64,000 nucleotides of DNA from Lachnospiraceae bacterium. GTDB taxonomy: Bacteria > Bacillota > Clostridia > Lachnospirales > Lachnospiraceae. Below the pieces are notes generated by a model. It was not told the DNA's origin, did not search any database, and saw only the letters and a program-made list of their open reading frames with translations. A program made the translations under genes and the position numbers. Of this stretch, positions 55,341-64,000 are shown piece after piece (positions within the stretch are counted from its first letter, which is position 1; each line of letters opens with the position of its first letter). The stretch is taken from NCBI GenBank assembly GCA_902363835.1, contig CABJBM010000009.1, positions 62,001-126,000 of the forward strand, read 5' to 3'.

Positions 55341-56189
55341 CTACACCCCGGAATAAGCGGAAAATCCGCCGTCAATGGGCAGTACCACGCCGGTGATAAA
55401 TCCTGCTGCCTCATTATTTAAGAAGAATAACAGGGCGCCGTTTAATTCCTCTGCTTCTCCGAAACGTCCCATTGGAGTTGCAGACAGAATTTTGTTAGTT
55501 CTTGGGGTAGGAGTGCCGTCTTCACAAAACAGAAGCTTCTCATTCTGTTTTGTGACAAAAAATCCCGGTGCTATTGCATTAACCCGGATGCCCACCTTGG
55601 AAAAATGAACGGCCAGCCACTGGGTAAAATTGCTGATGGCAGCTTTTGCGCCGCTGTATGCCGGAATCTTGGTAAGAGGGGTGAATGCATTCATGGAAGA
55701 AATATTCAGAATGCTGCAGCCTTCTCTGCCGATCATGTCCTTTGCAAAAATCTGACATGGAAGCAGGGTTCCAAGGAAGTTTAAGTTAAAGACGAATTCA
55801 ACGCCGGACTGGTCTAAGTCAAAGAAGGACTTTGTATCCGCCTCAATATCTCCAATTTCAAAATATTCTTTATCCGTATTGGCCCTTGCATTATTGCCTC
55901 CTGCACCGTTGATCAGAATATCACAGGGACCAAGCTCTGCCAAAACCTTTGCATGGACTTCCTCAAGACTTGCCCGTTCCAGAACATTTGCCTTGTAAGC
56001 CTTTGCCTTATAACCTGCTTCGTTAATAGAAGCCGCAATTTCCTCTGCAGCGCCTTCGTTTAAATCCAAAACAGCCACCTTTGCGCCTGCTTCTGCAAGA
56101 GTTTTTGCAAACATGCCGCACAATACTCCGCCTGCTCCCGTTACAACCGCTACCTTGCCGCTTAAATCCGTTCCAAATGACAATGCCAT
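55341..56189 (-). CDS. short-chain dehydrogenase, probable D-mannonate oxidoreductase (fructuronate reductase)
   Basis: 282 residues. Rossmann motif VTGAGGVLCGMFA, NGAGG, catalytic Ser in NISSMNAF and YSGAK (YxxxK). AGGGAG precedes ATG 56189. It lies downstream of mannonate dehydratase in the same operon, and SDR-type fructuronate reductases (YjmF-like) are known there, so it should reduce D-fructuronate to D-mannonate with NADH. The exact substrate is context-based. Confidence 0.85.
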   Translation of the reverse strand: MALSFGTDLSGKVAVVTGAGGVLCGMFAKTLAEAGAKVAVLDLNEGAAEEIAASINEAGYKAKAYKANVLERASLEEVHAKVLAELGPCDILINGAGGNNARANTDKEYFEIGDIEADTKSFFDLDQSGVEFVFNLNFLGTLLPCQIFAKDMIGREGCSILNISSMNAFTPLTKIPAYSGAKAAISNFTQWLAVHFSKVGIRVNAIAPGFFVTKQNEKLLFCEDGTPTPRTNKILSATPMGRFGEAEELNGALLFFLNNEAAGFITGVVLPIDGGFSAYSGV

Positions 56190-56257
56190 ATGATCTCCCT
56201 CTTTCCTGTTTGCTGCCCATGTTTTTCGGGCGTAAAGGTATTTCTGTAAGATGCTTC

Positions 56258-57313
<1,056 letters not shown>

Positions 57314-57486
57314 AAAATGCCTCCTTTGCAATCTAAAATTAATGGTTTCATTTCCTGTCTTATGAATCCAGTATATACAAAACAGAGGTTCATTACCATG
57401 GATTTATTTGCCGTTCACATTGCAAAACTTGCGGTCATGTCCTATAATATGATTGAGGCATGAGAAAAACGGGAAAGGAAATTAAA

Positions 57487-58365
57487 ATGAAAAAGGAATT
57501 GTCCACCGGCTTCAATGAACGGCAGTATATGAATTCAGGAGAATTTGAAGTGTTTTTTTATAAAGATCTGGACCTGGATCATGTGGTTGACCACAGCCAT
57601 TCCTATTATGAGGTGTATTTTTTTTTAAACGGGGATGTGTCCTATGAGGTGGAGGGAACCCAGTATCTTCTGCAATACGGGGATTATCTGCTGATCCCCC
57701 CTGAGGTGAAGCACCATCCCATTTTCCATTCTACGGGGAAAACTTATCAGCGCATTGTGCTCTGGATCAGCCGGTATTATTATGAAACCATGTGTTCCTG
57801 GTCAGAAGACTTTTCATATAGTTTCCGTTATGTATCGGAAAGTAAACATTACCATTTCCGCAGGGATTTTGTCACATTTCAGAATATCCAGGGACGCCTT
57901 CTGGATCTGCTAGAAGAAATCCACGGGAATAAGGCGTTTCACAGGCTGAATGCGGAGCTGCAGATCCATTCTTTTATGCTGCTGTTAAACCGGATCACTT
58001 ACGACATGCTTCATCAGGTCCCCGCTGCTTACGAAAACGTACTTTATCTGAATATTTGTGATTATATTAACAATCATCTGGAGGAAAATCTCTCCCTGGA
58101 CCATCTGGCATCCTTTTTTTATGTCAGCAAATACCATATCTCCCATGTGTTTAAAGACAATATGGGAATTTCCCTTCACCAGTATATCCTGAAAAAACGG
58201 CTTCAGGCAAGCAAAAACGGGATCCTTTCCGGCATCCCTTTCGGAGAGCTGTACCATCAATATGGTTTTTCCGATTATACCAGCTTTTACAGGGCTTTTA
58301 AAAAAGAATTCGGCCTTTCTCCCAAAGAATTCAGGGAGCAGGCCGTTCTTCCAAAAGGATATTAA
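57487..58365 (+). CDS. AraC-family transcriptional regulator with cupin domain
   Basis: 292 residues from ATG 57487, behind AAAGGAAAT. The N-terminal cupin domain (HSHSYYEVYFFLNGDVSYEVEG; LIPPEVKHHP) binds a sugar-type effector; the C-terminal double helix-turn-helix ends LHQYILKKRLQAS and YGFSDYTSFYRAFKKEFGLSPKEFR, the AraC signature. Divergent from uxuA, so it probably controls uronate use. Confidence 0.92.
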   Translation: MKKELSTGFNERQYMNSGEFEVFFYKDLDLDHVVDHSHSYYEVYFFLNGDVSYEVEGTQYLLQYGDYLLIPPEVKHHPIFHSTGKTYQRIVLWISRYYYETMCSWSEDFSYSFRYVSESKHYHFRRDFVTFQNIQGRLLDLLEEIHGNKAFHRLNAELQIHSFMLLLNRITYDMLHQVPAAYENVLYLNICDYINNHLEENLSLDHLASFFYVSKYHISHVFKDNMGISLHQYILKKRLQASKNGILSGIPFGELYHQYGFSDYTSFYRAFKKEFGLSPKEFREQAVLPKGY

Positions 58366-58381
58366 CGGCGCCTCACTTGCT

Positions 58382-58717
58382 TTAGGAAAACACCACCTGG
58401 ATCAGCACCATGTAAAGAACCGTTCCGGCACCAATGCTTAACAGGGAATTTCCCTTCCAAAGATGAAGTCCGGCAATTGCCGCAATGGAAATCAGTTCCG
58501 GAAGCCCGTGAGGATAAGAAATAAATTGAAGCCCTTTTAAACAGTAAACCACCAAAAGTCCAATGGTTGCATATGGCAGCGTCCGTCCCAGATAGAGGAT
58601 GTATTTGGGGGTTTCTTTCCCCGCCGGAAACAGGAGGAAGGGAAGAAAACGGGTAATCACCGTAGCAAGCACCATGGCTGCTGCAATGAAAATGTTGGCT
58701 GTTATATTCTGATTCAA
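58382..58717 (-). CDS. azlD: AzlD-family branched-chain amino acid export subunit
   Basis: 111 residues, three to four membrane helices, starting at TTG 58717, which overlaps the azlC stop (TTGA) and has AAGGGGG upstream. Contains ATVITRFLPFLLFP and LGRTLPYATIGLLVVYCL, the AzlD pattern. Works with AzlC. Confidence 0.85.
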   Translation of the reverse strand: MNQNITANIFIAAAMVLATVITRFLPFLLFPAGKETPKYILYLGRTLPYATIGLLVVYCLKGLQFISYPHGLPELISIAAIAGLHLWKGNSLLSIGAGTVLYMVLIQVVFS

Positions 58718-59421
58718 GACTGTTCCCCCTTTTTCTTTTCCATGTAATATCCGGCTGTAATAACAGTCAGAATGAGGATCATGGCCGGAATAATGAAAAC
58801 ACTCTGACCAAGGACTGCCACACAAAGGGCTGAGGCCCCAAGTCCCACACAGGCTGAGGGATGTCCTTTCCCTGATTTCCACTGGTCAACAAAGATCACC
58901 ACAAAAAGGGCAGTCAGGGCAAAATCCATTCCAGCCGTGTCAAAGCTTATCATGGTCCCTGCAAAAGCGCCGGCCACAGCCCCTGTTACCCAGTAAAACT
59001 GATCCAGTATTGACACAAAAAAATACACCCAGTATTTTGGAATCCCCTCAGGAATTTCCTCATTGCACAGGACGGAAAAGGTTTCATCCGTCAGGGAGAA
59101 TATCAGATATGGCTTCAGCTTTCCTGCATCCTTATATTTATCCAGCATGGAAATTCCATAAAATAAATGTCTGGCATTGAGCATTAAAGACATAAAAAAA
59201 GCGTACCACGGATTCACTGCCGCCGCAAAAAACGTGATTCCAAGATACTGCAGGCTTCCTGCATAAACAAACACGCTGATGGCCAGGGCCCACCAGACCC
59301 CATATCCATTGACATTCATAAGTATCCCATATGCTGCGCCCAAAACCAGATAACCGGCCATTACAGGCATTGTTTTGGGAAATGCATATCTAAGGGCAGC
59401 CAGCTTTTTCGTTTTACTCAT
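58714..59421 (-). CDS. azlC: AzlC-family branched-chain amino acid export permease
   Basis: 235 residues from ATG 59421 with AAAGGA upstream. About seven membrane helices; family signs MPVMAGYLVLGAAYGILM, FVYAGSLQYLGI and MSLMLNARHLFYGIS. Exports branched-chain amino acids or analogues. It is convergent with the AraC gene (pairing at the far end) and divergent from the radical SAM gene. Confidence 0.9.
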   Translation of the reverse strand: MSKTKKLAALRYAFPKTMPVMAGYLVLGAAYGILMNVNGYGVWWALAISVFVYAGSLQYLGITFFAAAVNPWYAFFMSLMLNARHLFYGISMLDKYKDAGKLKPYLIFSLTDETFSVLCNEEIPEGIPKYWVYFFVSILDQFYWVTGAVAGAFAGTMISFDTAGMDFALTALFVVIFVDQWKSGKGHPSACVGLGASALCVAVLGQSVFIIPAMILILTVITAGYYMEKKKGEQS

Positions 59422-59479
59422 CCTAATCGTTCCTTTGTACGTCATTTTTGTCTTGCATTCTTTTTGTATATTGTTTACT

Positions 59480-59508
59480 ATATTAATGCACAAAAGTGAC
59501 TTTGTCAA
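59480..59508 (-). promoter_or_regulatory. promoter of azlCD
   Basis: TTGACA and TAATAT lie 17 bases apart on the minus strand, in the short gap to the divergent radical SAM gene. Confidence 0.6.
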
Positions 59509-59545
59509 TGATGAGCAACACGCTTTGCAAACAGGAGTGAAACAT

Positions 59546-60454
59546 ATGAACTTTGACCACATTTATGAATCCTGCCGCCTCTGTCCCAGAAACTGCAGGG
59601 TAAACCGCCATTTAAGCACCGGCTTTTGCGGATGCGGAGATACCGTAAAGGCCGCCCGGGCCGCGCTCCACCACTGGGAAGAGCCCTGCATCAGCGGAAC
59701 CAGGGGAAGCGGCACCGTATTTTTTTCCGGCTGCACCCTTGGCTGCTGCTTTTGCCAGAATTATGCCATCAGCCAGGAGAACTTTGGGAAAGAAATAACA
59801 ATCAAAGAACTTTCTCATATTTTCTTGAGACTTCAGGAGGAAGGCGCCCACAACATTAATCTGGTCACAGCCACCCAGTACCTTCCCTCTGTTTTAAAAG
59901 CCCTGGATCTTGTAAAATCCAGGCTTTCCATACCGGTGGTCTATAACTGCGGCGGATATGAATCAGAAGAAATCATAAAGGAGCTGGCTTCCTATGTGGA
60001 TATCTGGCTTCCTGATTTAAAGTATTTCAGTTCTGAGCTCTCCTCCCGCTACAGCAAAGCTTCTGATTATTTTAATGCAGCCTCAAAAGCTGTAAAACAA
60101 ATGATCAACCAGACCGGGGCTCCCCGGTTTGATTCTGACGGGGTCATTATGGAAAAAGGGGTCATCATTCGTCATATGGTGCTTCCCGGAGCAAAGGAAG
60201 ATTCCATCCGTCTTCTTCAGTGGATGAAACAGGAATTGCCGGAAGAAATGTATTACATCAGCCTTATGAGCCAGTATACCCCATTTTATCAAAGCGGGAA
60301 CTTTCCGGAAATCAACCGGAGAATTACTTCTTATGAATATGGAAAAGTGTTGGATAAAGCCATCAGACTTGGTTTGGATCAGGGATTTATGCAGGAAAAA
60401 AGCAGCGCAAAAGAAGAATATACGCCGCCCTTTGATTTAAAAGGAATCTATTAA
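59546..60454 (+). CDS. radical SAM protein, PflA/PflX-like
   Basis: 302 residues from ATG 59546 behind AGGAGTG. The cluster motif GCTLGCCFCQN (CxxxCxxC) binds a [4Fe-4S] cluster and S-adenosylmethionine; GGYESEEIIKEL and VDIWLPDLKYF follow the activating-enzyme pattern. A Cys-rich head (SCRLCPRNCRVNR; GFCGCGD) adds further metal-binding potential. Related to pyruvate formate-lyase-activating enzymes, but no glycyl-radical partner is adjacent, so the target is unknown. Confidence 0.85.
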   Translation: MNFDHIYESCRLCPRNCRVNRHLSTGFCGCGDTVKAARAALHHWEEPCISGTRGSGTVFFSGCTLGCCFCQNYAISQENFGKEITIKELSHIFLRLQEEGAHNINLVTATQYLPSVLKALDLVKSRLSIPVVYNCGGYESEEIIKELASYVDIWLPDLKYFSSELSSRYSKASDYFNAASKAVKQMINQTGAPRFDSDGVIMEKGVIIRHMVLPGAKEDSIRLLQWMKQELPEEMYYISLMSQYTPFYQSGNFPEINRRITSYEYGKVLDKAIRLGLDQGFMQEKSSAKEEYTPPFDLKGIY

Positions 60455-60464
60455 TAAAACACAG

Positions 60465-60515
60465 ATAGAAACGGATACCGATTATAAATTTCCCTGCATC
60501 GATATCCGCTTCTAT
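60465..60515. terminator. hairpin after the radical SAM gene
   Basis: ATAGAAACGGATACCGAT pairs with ATCGATATCCGCTTCTAT at 16 of 18 positions around a 15-base loop, starting 11 bases after the stop. There is no strong T-run on the plus strand. Confidence 0.5.
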
Positions 60516-60516
60516 A

Positions 60517-60639
60517 TTATCTCATCCATTGGTCTTGATACCCCGTTTCTCTCATGCTTCTTCCTTGTACATGGTACACGTCTTTCACATGATCTATATT
60601 AATTTTATTCCGCTCTCCGTTGTTATACACCAGATTCAT
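60517..60639 (-). CDS. possible 40-residue small ORF
   Basis: ATG with AGGTGG 10 bases upstream, 40 codons to TAA, beginning MNLVYNNGERNKINIDHVKD. No family recognised. A second ORF (60657-60773) ends 18 bases upstream on the same strand. The strand is purine-rich, so chance openness is a real possibility. The rest of 60455-61098 is AT-rich with no gene that I can support. Confidence 0.2.
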   Translation of the reverse strand: MNLVYNNGERNKINIDHVKDVYHVQGRSMRETGYQDQWMR

Positions 60640-60656
60640 GGGCTGCTTTCCACCTA

Positions 60657-60773
60657 TTAACTGTTATCTCTCTTATTGTTTCCCAAAATTTCTTTTGTTC
60701 GACCTTTGGAATCTCCTACAGTTTTTCCTTGCCATGAATTCTCTCTTTTTCGTTCATCACCTTTCATGATCAT
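60657..60773 (-). CDS. possible 38-residue small ORF
   Basis: ATG to a double stop TAATAG, 38 codons, starting MIMKGDERKRENSWQGK, very polar. No clear ribosome site. It may be one piece of a decayed gene together with the ORF downstream. Confidence 0.15.
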   Translation of the reverse strand: MIMKGDERKRENSWQGKTVGDSKGRTKEILGNNKRDNS

Positions 60774-61098
60774 TCTTTATAGATTGGTTTTTAACATCGG
60801 CAGATTGGTTTTCCTTTTGCCTCATTTATTATGAAATAAATGAAGCGAGACTGCTCTTTCTGGTGGAGTGTACCTCCTTTCATTAGATTTGGTTTCCTTT
60901 TGTATCTCTCTTTGTTATGGCTTTATTATAGCGTACAAGCTTTCTTTTGTCAATACTATTTTATATTTTTTTATATATTAAATGTTAATTTTCAAATTGT
61001 ATATAATTATTTAGAAAATATATTCTTTTATTCACTGTTGTTTTAAAACATTTTTTTGCTTTTATTTGAATATTTTATATTTTTTGTACGTCTTTGTA

Positions 61099-61136
61099 AA
61101 AAAACAGAGCTAAGCCTCTTTCACTTAACTCTGTTT
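61099..61136 (-). terminator. intrinsic terminator of the second chemoreceptor gene
   Basis: On the minus strand AACAGAGTTAAG pairs with CTTAGCTCTGTT (one mismatch), followed by TTTTT, about 35 bases after the stop. Confidence 0.8.
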
Positions 61137-61170
61137 CCATTTGCCACATATGCAATAAATTATGTATTTC

Positions 61171-63360
61171 TCATCCCTCTCTCAAACGGAAGCCCTGCAC
61201 CAGATCCCGCAAAAGCTGTGCCTGCTGGGATAATTCCTCACTGGAAGCCGCACTCTCTTCTGCGGCAGCGGCATTGTTCTGGACTACGGAGGATATCCTT
61301 CCAAGCTCCTTTGTCACCTCTTCCACTGCTTTTGCTTCCTGGGAGGCTATGGAGGAGATGGAATCCACGGAATCCACTGCCAGGGCAGAGTCCTCTAAAA
61401 CCTTCATCATGGACTGAACGGTTTCATCTAATATTTCATTTCCCTTTTCCACGGCATTTATGGAATCCTTGATCAGAGCCGTAGTATTTTTTGCCGCTTC
61501 CGAGCTTTTGGCAGCCAGGTTCCGGACTTCACCTGCAACAACCGCAAATCCCCTTCCCGACTCTCCCGCCCTGGCAGCCTCAATTGCCGCATTTAAGGCC
61601 AGGATATTAGTCTGGAATGCAATATCCTCAATCACCTTAATGATCTTTCCGATCTCCCCGGAGGAAACATGAATCTCATTCATGGCATTGGAAAGATTCT
61701 GCATGGACATGTCACAGTTTACCACTTCTGTTCCGGTCTGCTGCACCTGCATGGAAACTTCACTTGCTTTATCAGCCAGACGTTTGACTTTTTCCGCCAC
61801 CTGGCTGATGGAGCCGGTCAGCACTTCAACGGTCTTTTCCTGCTCCTCCGCACCGTTTGCCAGAAGCTGGGAGCCGCCTGCAACCTGTCCGGAACTTACT
61901 GCCACCTGGGCTGCCGCCTGGTTGACTTCATTCATTACAGCATTTAAATTCATGACAATCTGCTTAACCGCTGTTTCAAGCTGGGAAAAGTCTCCTTTAA
62001 GGCCAAGTTCCACATCAAAGTCCAGATGATTGTCCGCAACCTCTTTTAAGGCAAAGGATATGCGGTCAATTACCTCTTTTAAGTTCACTGTCATCCGTTC
62101 AAAGGAAGCTGCCACAAGGCCGATTTCATCGCTGGACTCCACATCGACCAAAACGCCTAAATCCCCTTCCGCAATCTTCCCGGCAGCAGCCACGATTTTG
62201 TGAATGGGCTTTAACTGCCTTCTTATAACAATTGTAATGATAAAAAGAACAATGATCATGGCAATGATGGAAATAAGAGTCATAAAGGTGGACATCCTGT
62301 TTGCTTCCTGGTTCATATCGCCCGCCTCCACGGTTGTGACGGAGTACCAGCTGGAACCATTCAGCTGAATCGGTTCAAAGAAATAATATGTATCCCCCTT
62401 TTTTCCCGCATCCACAGTATAAAAGTCAGAGCCGGAAGCAATTCCTGTCTCTATCCCCTCCTTGCATCCTTTGCTGTGAACAAAGTCAGATACATTGGTC
62501 CCCACAAGCCCGCTGCCTGTGCTTTCTGAAATAATGGTTCCCGACTCATTTAAAATAAAGGTCTGCATGCTTGGATAGGAGGAGCCTGCCGTTTTTATCT
62601 GGCTGAAACGGTCCAGCCCTACATCAACCGCAACCACACACAACAACCTGTCGCCTACGATCACAGGCATTGCCATGGTAATGATCATCATTCCATTTGA
62701 TTCATAGGGCAGGGTAATGATCTGGGCTTTTTGTTCCATCACCTTCACGAAATAATCCGTGGAAGAATAATCCTCGTACATGCCGCAGTCCCTGACAGCC
62801 CCATCCTTGCCTGCATACAGGCCGTAGCTTCTGGTTGCAGAGCTCATGGCATACTGATCAAACAGAATGCCCACACCTACAATATCTTCAGAATAGAGAA
62901 CAGAGGACTTAATGGTTGTCAGCATGTAGTCCTCCATCTTCATACCGTAGCTGTCCAGGGTGACACTGTCAAATACCTGGCTTTTATAAAGCGGTTCGGC
63001 CGAGGGGCCTGACTTGATCCTCAGCCCCTGGAGGACCTTTCTGTTGGCCGCTGAGTTCTCAAGATAATAGGTAATATTATCTGATACCTGCCTTGCTTCG
63101 TCCAGGGTCTGCTGGATTACCTTTCCGTTTTCAGATGCCAGAGTCTTCAGCTCCCTGAAAGCGGACTGTTTCATGGCGTTCTTTGTCATCCTTGAGGTTG
63201 TCCCAATCAGTGCTGCAAAAACCACCACCAGCATGACTCCCGCAATACATGCGATCCTGGTTGAAAGATGGTGCTTTCCTGTCTCCTTCTCCCTTAACCA
63301 TGAAATTCCTTTGTACCCTGAACTACGATTCCTCCATTTTCTTAAAAACTGTTCCTTCAT
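61171..63360 (-). CDS. methyl-accepting chemotaxis protein
   Basis: 729 residues; AGAGGGGGA lies 10 bases before the ATG. Membrane segments near 33-55 and about 350-375 enclose a dCache sensor (periplasm-equivalent face, with YSSTDYF and [19 protein letters not shown] of the Cache type). HAMP and a signalling domain follow, with tip [39 protein letters not shown] paralogue of the receptor at 53009-55048, but the sensor regions clearly differ. Ligand unknown. Confidence 0.93.
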   Translation of the reverse strand: MKEQFLRKWRNRSSGYKGISWLREKETGKHHLSTRIACIAGVMLVVVFAALIGTTSRMTKNAMKQSAFRELKTLASENGKVIQQTLDEARQVSDNITYYLENSAANRKVLQGLRIKSGPSAEPLYKSQVFDSVTLDSYGMKMEDYMLTTIKSSVLYSEDIVGVGILFDQYAMSSATRSYGLYAGKDGAVRDCGMYEDYSSTDYFVKVMEQKAQIITLPYESNGMMIITMAMPVIVGDRLLCVVAVDVGLDRFSQIKTAGSSYPSMQTFILNESGTIISESTGSGLVGTNVSDFVHSKGCKEGIETGIASGSDFYTVDAGKKGDTYYFFEPIQLNGSSWYSVTTVEAGDMNQEANRMSTFMTLISIIAMIIVLFIITIVIRRQLKPIHKIVAAAGKIAEGDLGVLVDVESSDEIGLVAASFERMTVNLKEVIDRISFALKEVADNHLDFDVELGLKGDFSQLETAVKQIVMNLNAVMNEVNQAAAQVAVSSGQVAGGSQLLANGAEEQEKTVEVLTGSISQVAEKVKRLADKASEVSMQVQQTGTEVVNCDMSMQNLSNAMNEIHVSSGEIGKIIKVIEDIAFQTNILALNAAIEAARAGESGRGFAVVAGEVRNLAAKSSEAAKNTTALIKDSINAVEKGNEILDETVQSMMKVLEDSALAVDSVDSISSIASQEAKAVEEVTKELGRISSVVQNNAAAAEESAASSEELSQQAQLLRDLVQGFRLREG

Positions 63361-63399
63361 TAACTTAATCCCCCTCTGTAAGTTACAAACTCTATGGGG

Positions 63400-63427
63400 A
63401 TTATACCATATTTTACCAAAATGTAAA
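63400..63427 (-). promoter_or_regulatory. promoter of the second chemoreceptor gene
   Basis: TTTACA and TATAAT lie 16 bases apart on the minus strand, 40 bases before the ATG. Confidence 0.6.
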
Positions 63428-63493
63428 ATATCATTTCAGATTTATTTGGAACATATTTACAATTTTTGGATCTGTAACCGGCAGGCCTTTCTT

Positions 63494-64000
63494 TTAACTC
63501 TCATGAACTTCTGCAGAATCAAAGCCTGCGATCTTCATAAACTCTTCTCCTGTTATGGTTTCCCGCTCCAGAAGATATTCTGCGATCTTATGAAGCCGTT
63601 CCTCATTATCCTTAAGAATTTTTAAGGCTTTCTGGTGCTGCTCCTTTACGATTTTGATTACGTTGTCATCAATCTGTTTAGCCGTTTCAGGAGAACAGGT
63701 AAGAGTGGTGTCTCCGCCCAGATACTGATTGGTTACAGTTTCAAGGGCAACCATGTCAAACTCGTCGCTCATGCCATATCTTGTAACCATGGCTCTGGCG
63801 ATCCTGGTGGCCTGCTCAATATCATTGGCAGCCCCGCTGGTGACTGTTTGAAAGATCAGCTCTTCAGCCGCTCTTCCTCCGGTAAAGGTGGCGATCTTAC
63901 TCAAGGCGGCCTCCTTTGTCAAAAGATAGCGTTCTTCTTCATCCACCTGCATGGTATAGCCGAGAGCGCCGGAGGTCCTTGGAATAATGGTGATCTTATG
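63494..64000 (-). CDS. ftsH: ATP-dependent zinc metalloprotease FtsH, C-terminal part (cut by window edge)
   Basis: Only the last 168 codons are visible, reading in from the right edge with KITIIPRTSGALGYT. This is the M41 peptidase region: RYLLTKEAALSKIATFTGGRAAEELIF and VTSGAANDIEQATRIARAMVTRYGMSD are FtsH signatures, the GAANDI-Glu segment providing the third zinc ligand. The AAA domain and HExxH motif lie beyond the edge. FtsH degrades unneeded membrane and soluble proteins. Confidence 0.93.
   Translation of the reverse strand, partial: HKITIIPRTSGALGYTMQVDEEERYLLTKEAALSKIATFTGGRAAEELIFQTVTSGAANDIEQATRIARAMVTRYGMSDEFDMVALETVTNQYLGGDTTLTCSPETAKQIDDNVIKIVKEQHQKALKILKDNEERLHKIAEYLLERETITGEEFMKIAGFDSAEVHES

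Noticed and set aside
60840..61046. 68-residue plus-strand ORF
   Set aside because: AT-rich, aromatic-heavy composition in non-coding style sequence, no ribosome site and no family.

Overview
The window looks like chromosome from an anaerobic Gram-positive Firmicute of the Lachnospiraceae (Clostridium/Lacrimispora type; inferred from protein style, not proven). Supporting signs are strong AGGAGG-type ribosome sites, TTGACA/TATAAT-type promoters, lipobox lipoproteins, many ABC and PTS sugar systems, a Csp-like subtilase and the fused-LarC/LarE nickel-pincer pathway. Most genes lie on the minus strand in short operons with intrinsic terminators. I saw no rRNA, tRNA, CRISPR array or phage genes.

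Region 1 (1-9770, minus) is an exopolysaccharide operon. From its promoter it runs: nucleotide-sugar dehydrogenase (HexNAc type), a 1418-residue protein joining the N-terminal half of an IS1182-type transposase to a membrane anchor and four NodB deacetylase modules (only the last with catalytic residues), a processive GT2 synthase with an N-terminal PilZ (c-di-GMP) domain, a degenerate deacetylase-like membrane protein, and a lipoprotein cut by the window edge. Six T-tracts with about 10-bp phasing sit just upstream of the promoter. The transposase-deacetylase fusion and its operon are my main candidate for an undescribed system.

Region 2 (9818-17919) is a probable purine salvage operon (Pot-type ABC transporter, adenine deaminase, second amidohydrolase) with a divergent LysR regulator. 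Region 3 (17987-21200, plus) holds a lipoprotein, a PanE-like reductase and a subtilase whose catalytic serine is replaced by glycine.

Region 4 (21230-27823) looks like an insertion: by eye AT-richer, flanked on the left by a deleted remnant of an OPT transporter gene and on the right by an internally deleted IS3-family element. It encodes an RpiR regulator, an alpha-glucoside PTS IICB, a GH4 6-phospho-alpha-glucosidase, a small membrane protein, a miniature EIIA-like protein without the phospho-acceptor histidine, and an MFS transporter. Region 5 (27831-31784, minus) is a peptide-use operon: a 35-residue ORF, PepD dipeptidase, the intact OPT transporter and a PqqD-like protein.

Region 6 (32105-40392, minus) couples an oligopeptide/nickel-type ABC importer with larB, larC and larE, which build the nickel-pincer nucleotide cofactor; larA is not in the window. 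The promoter overlaps a repeated motif and the leader carries a large hairpin. Region 7 (40389-42743) holds an acetyltransferase, a small membrane protein, a DnaQ-type exonuclease with a zinc finger, and a GT51 glycosyltransferase. Region 8 (42959-51858) is an L-arabinose-oligosaccharide locus (GH127, sugar ABC transporter, GH43, LacI regulator, aldose epimerase) with three matching LacI-type operators.

Region 9 (52021-64000) contains a LytTR regulator, a 70-residue unknown protein, two chemoreceptors each with its own promoter, a mannonate/fructuronate pair with an AraC regulator, AzlCD, a PflA-like radical SAM protein, an unassigned AT-rich gap, and the C-terminus of FtsH at the right edge.
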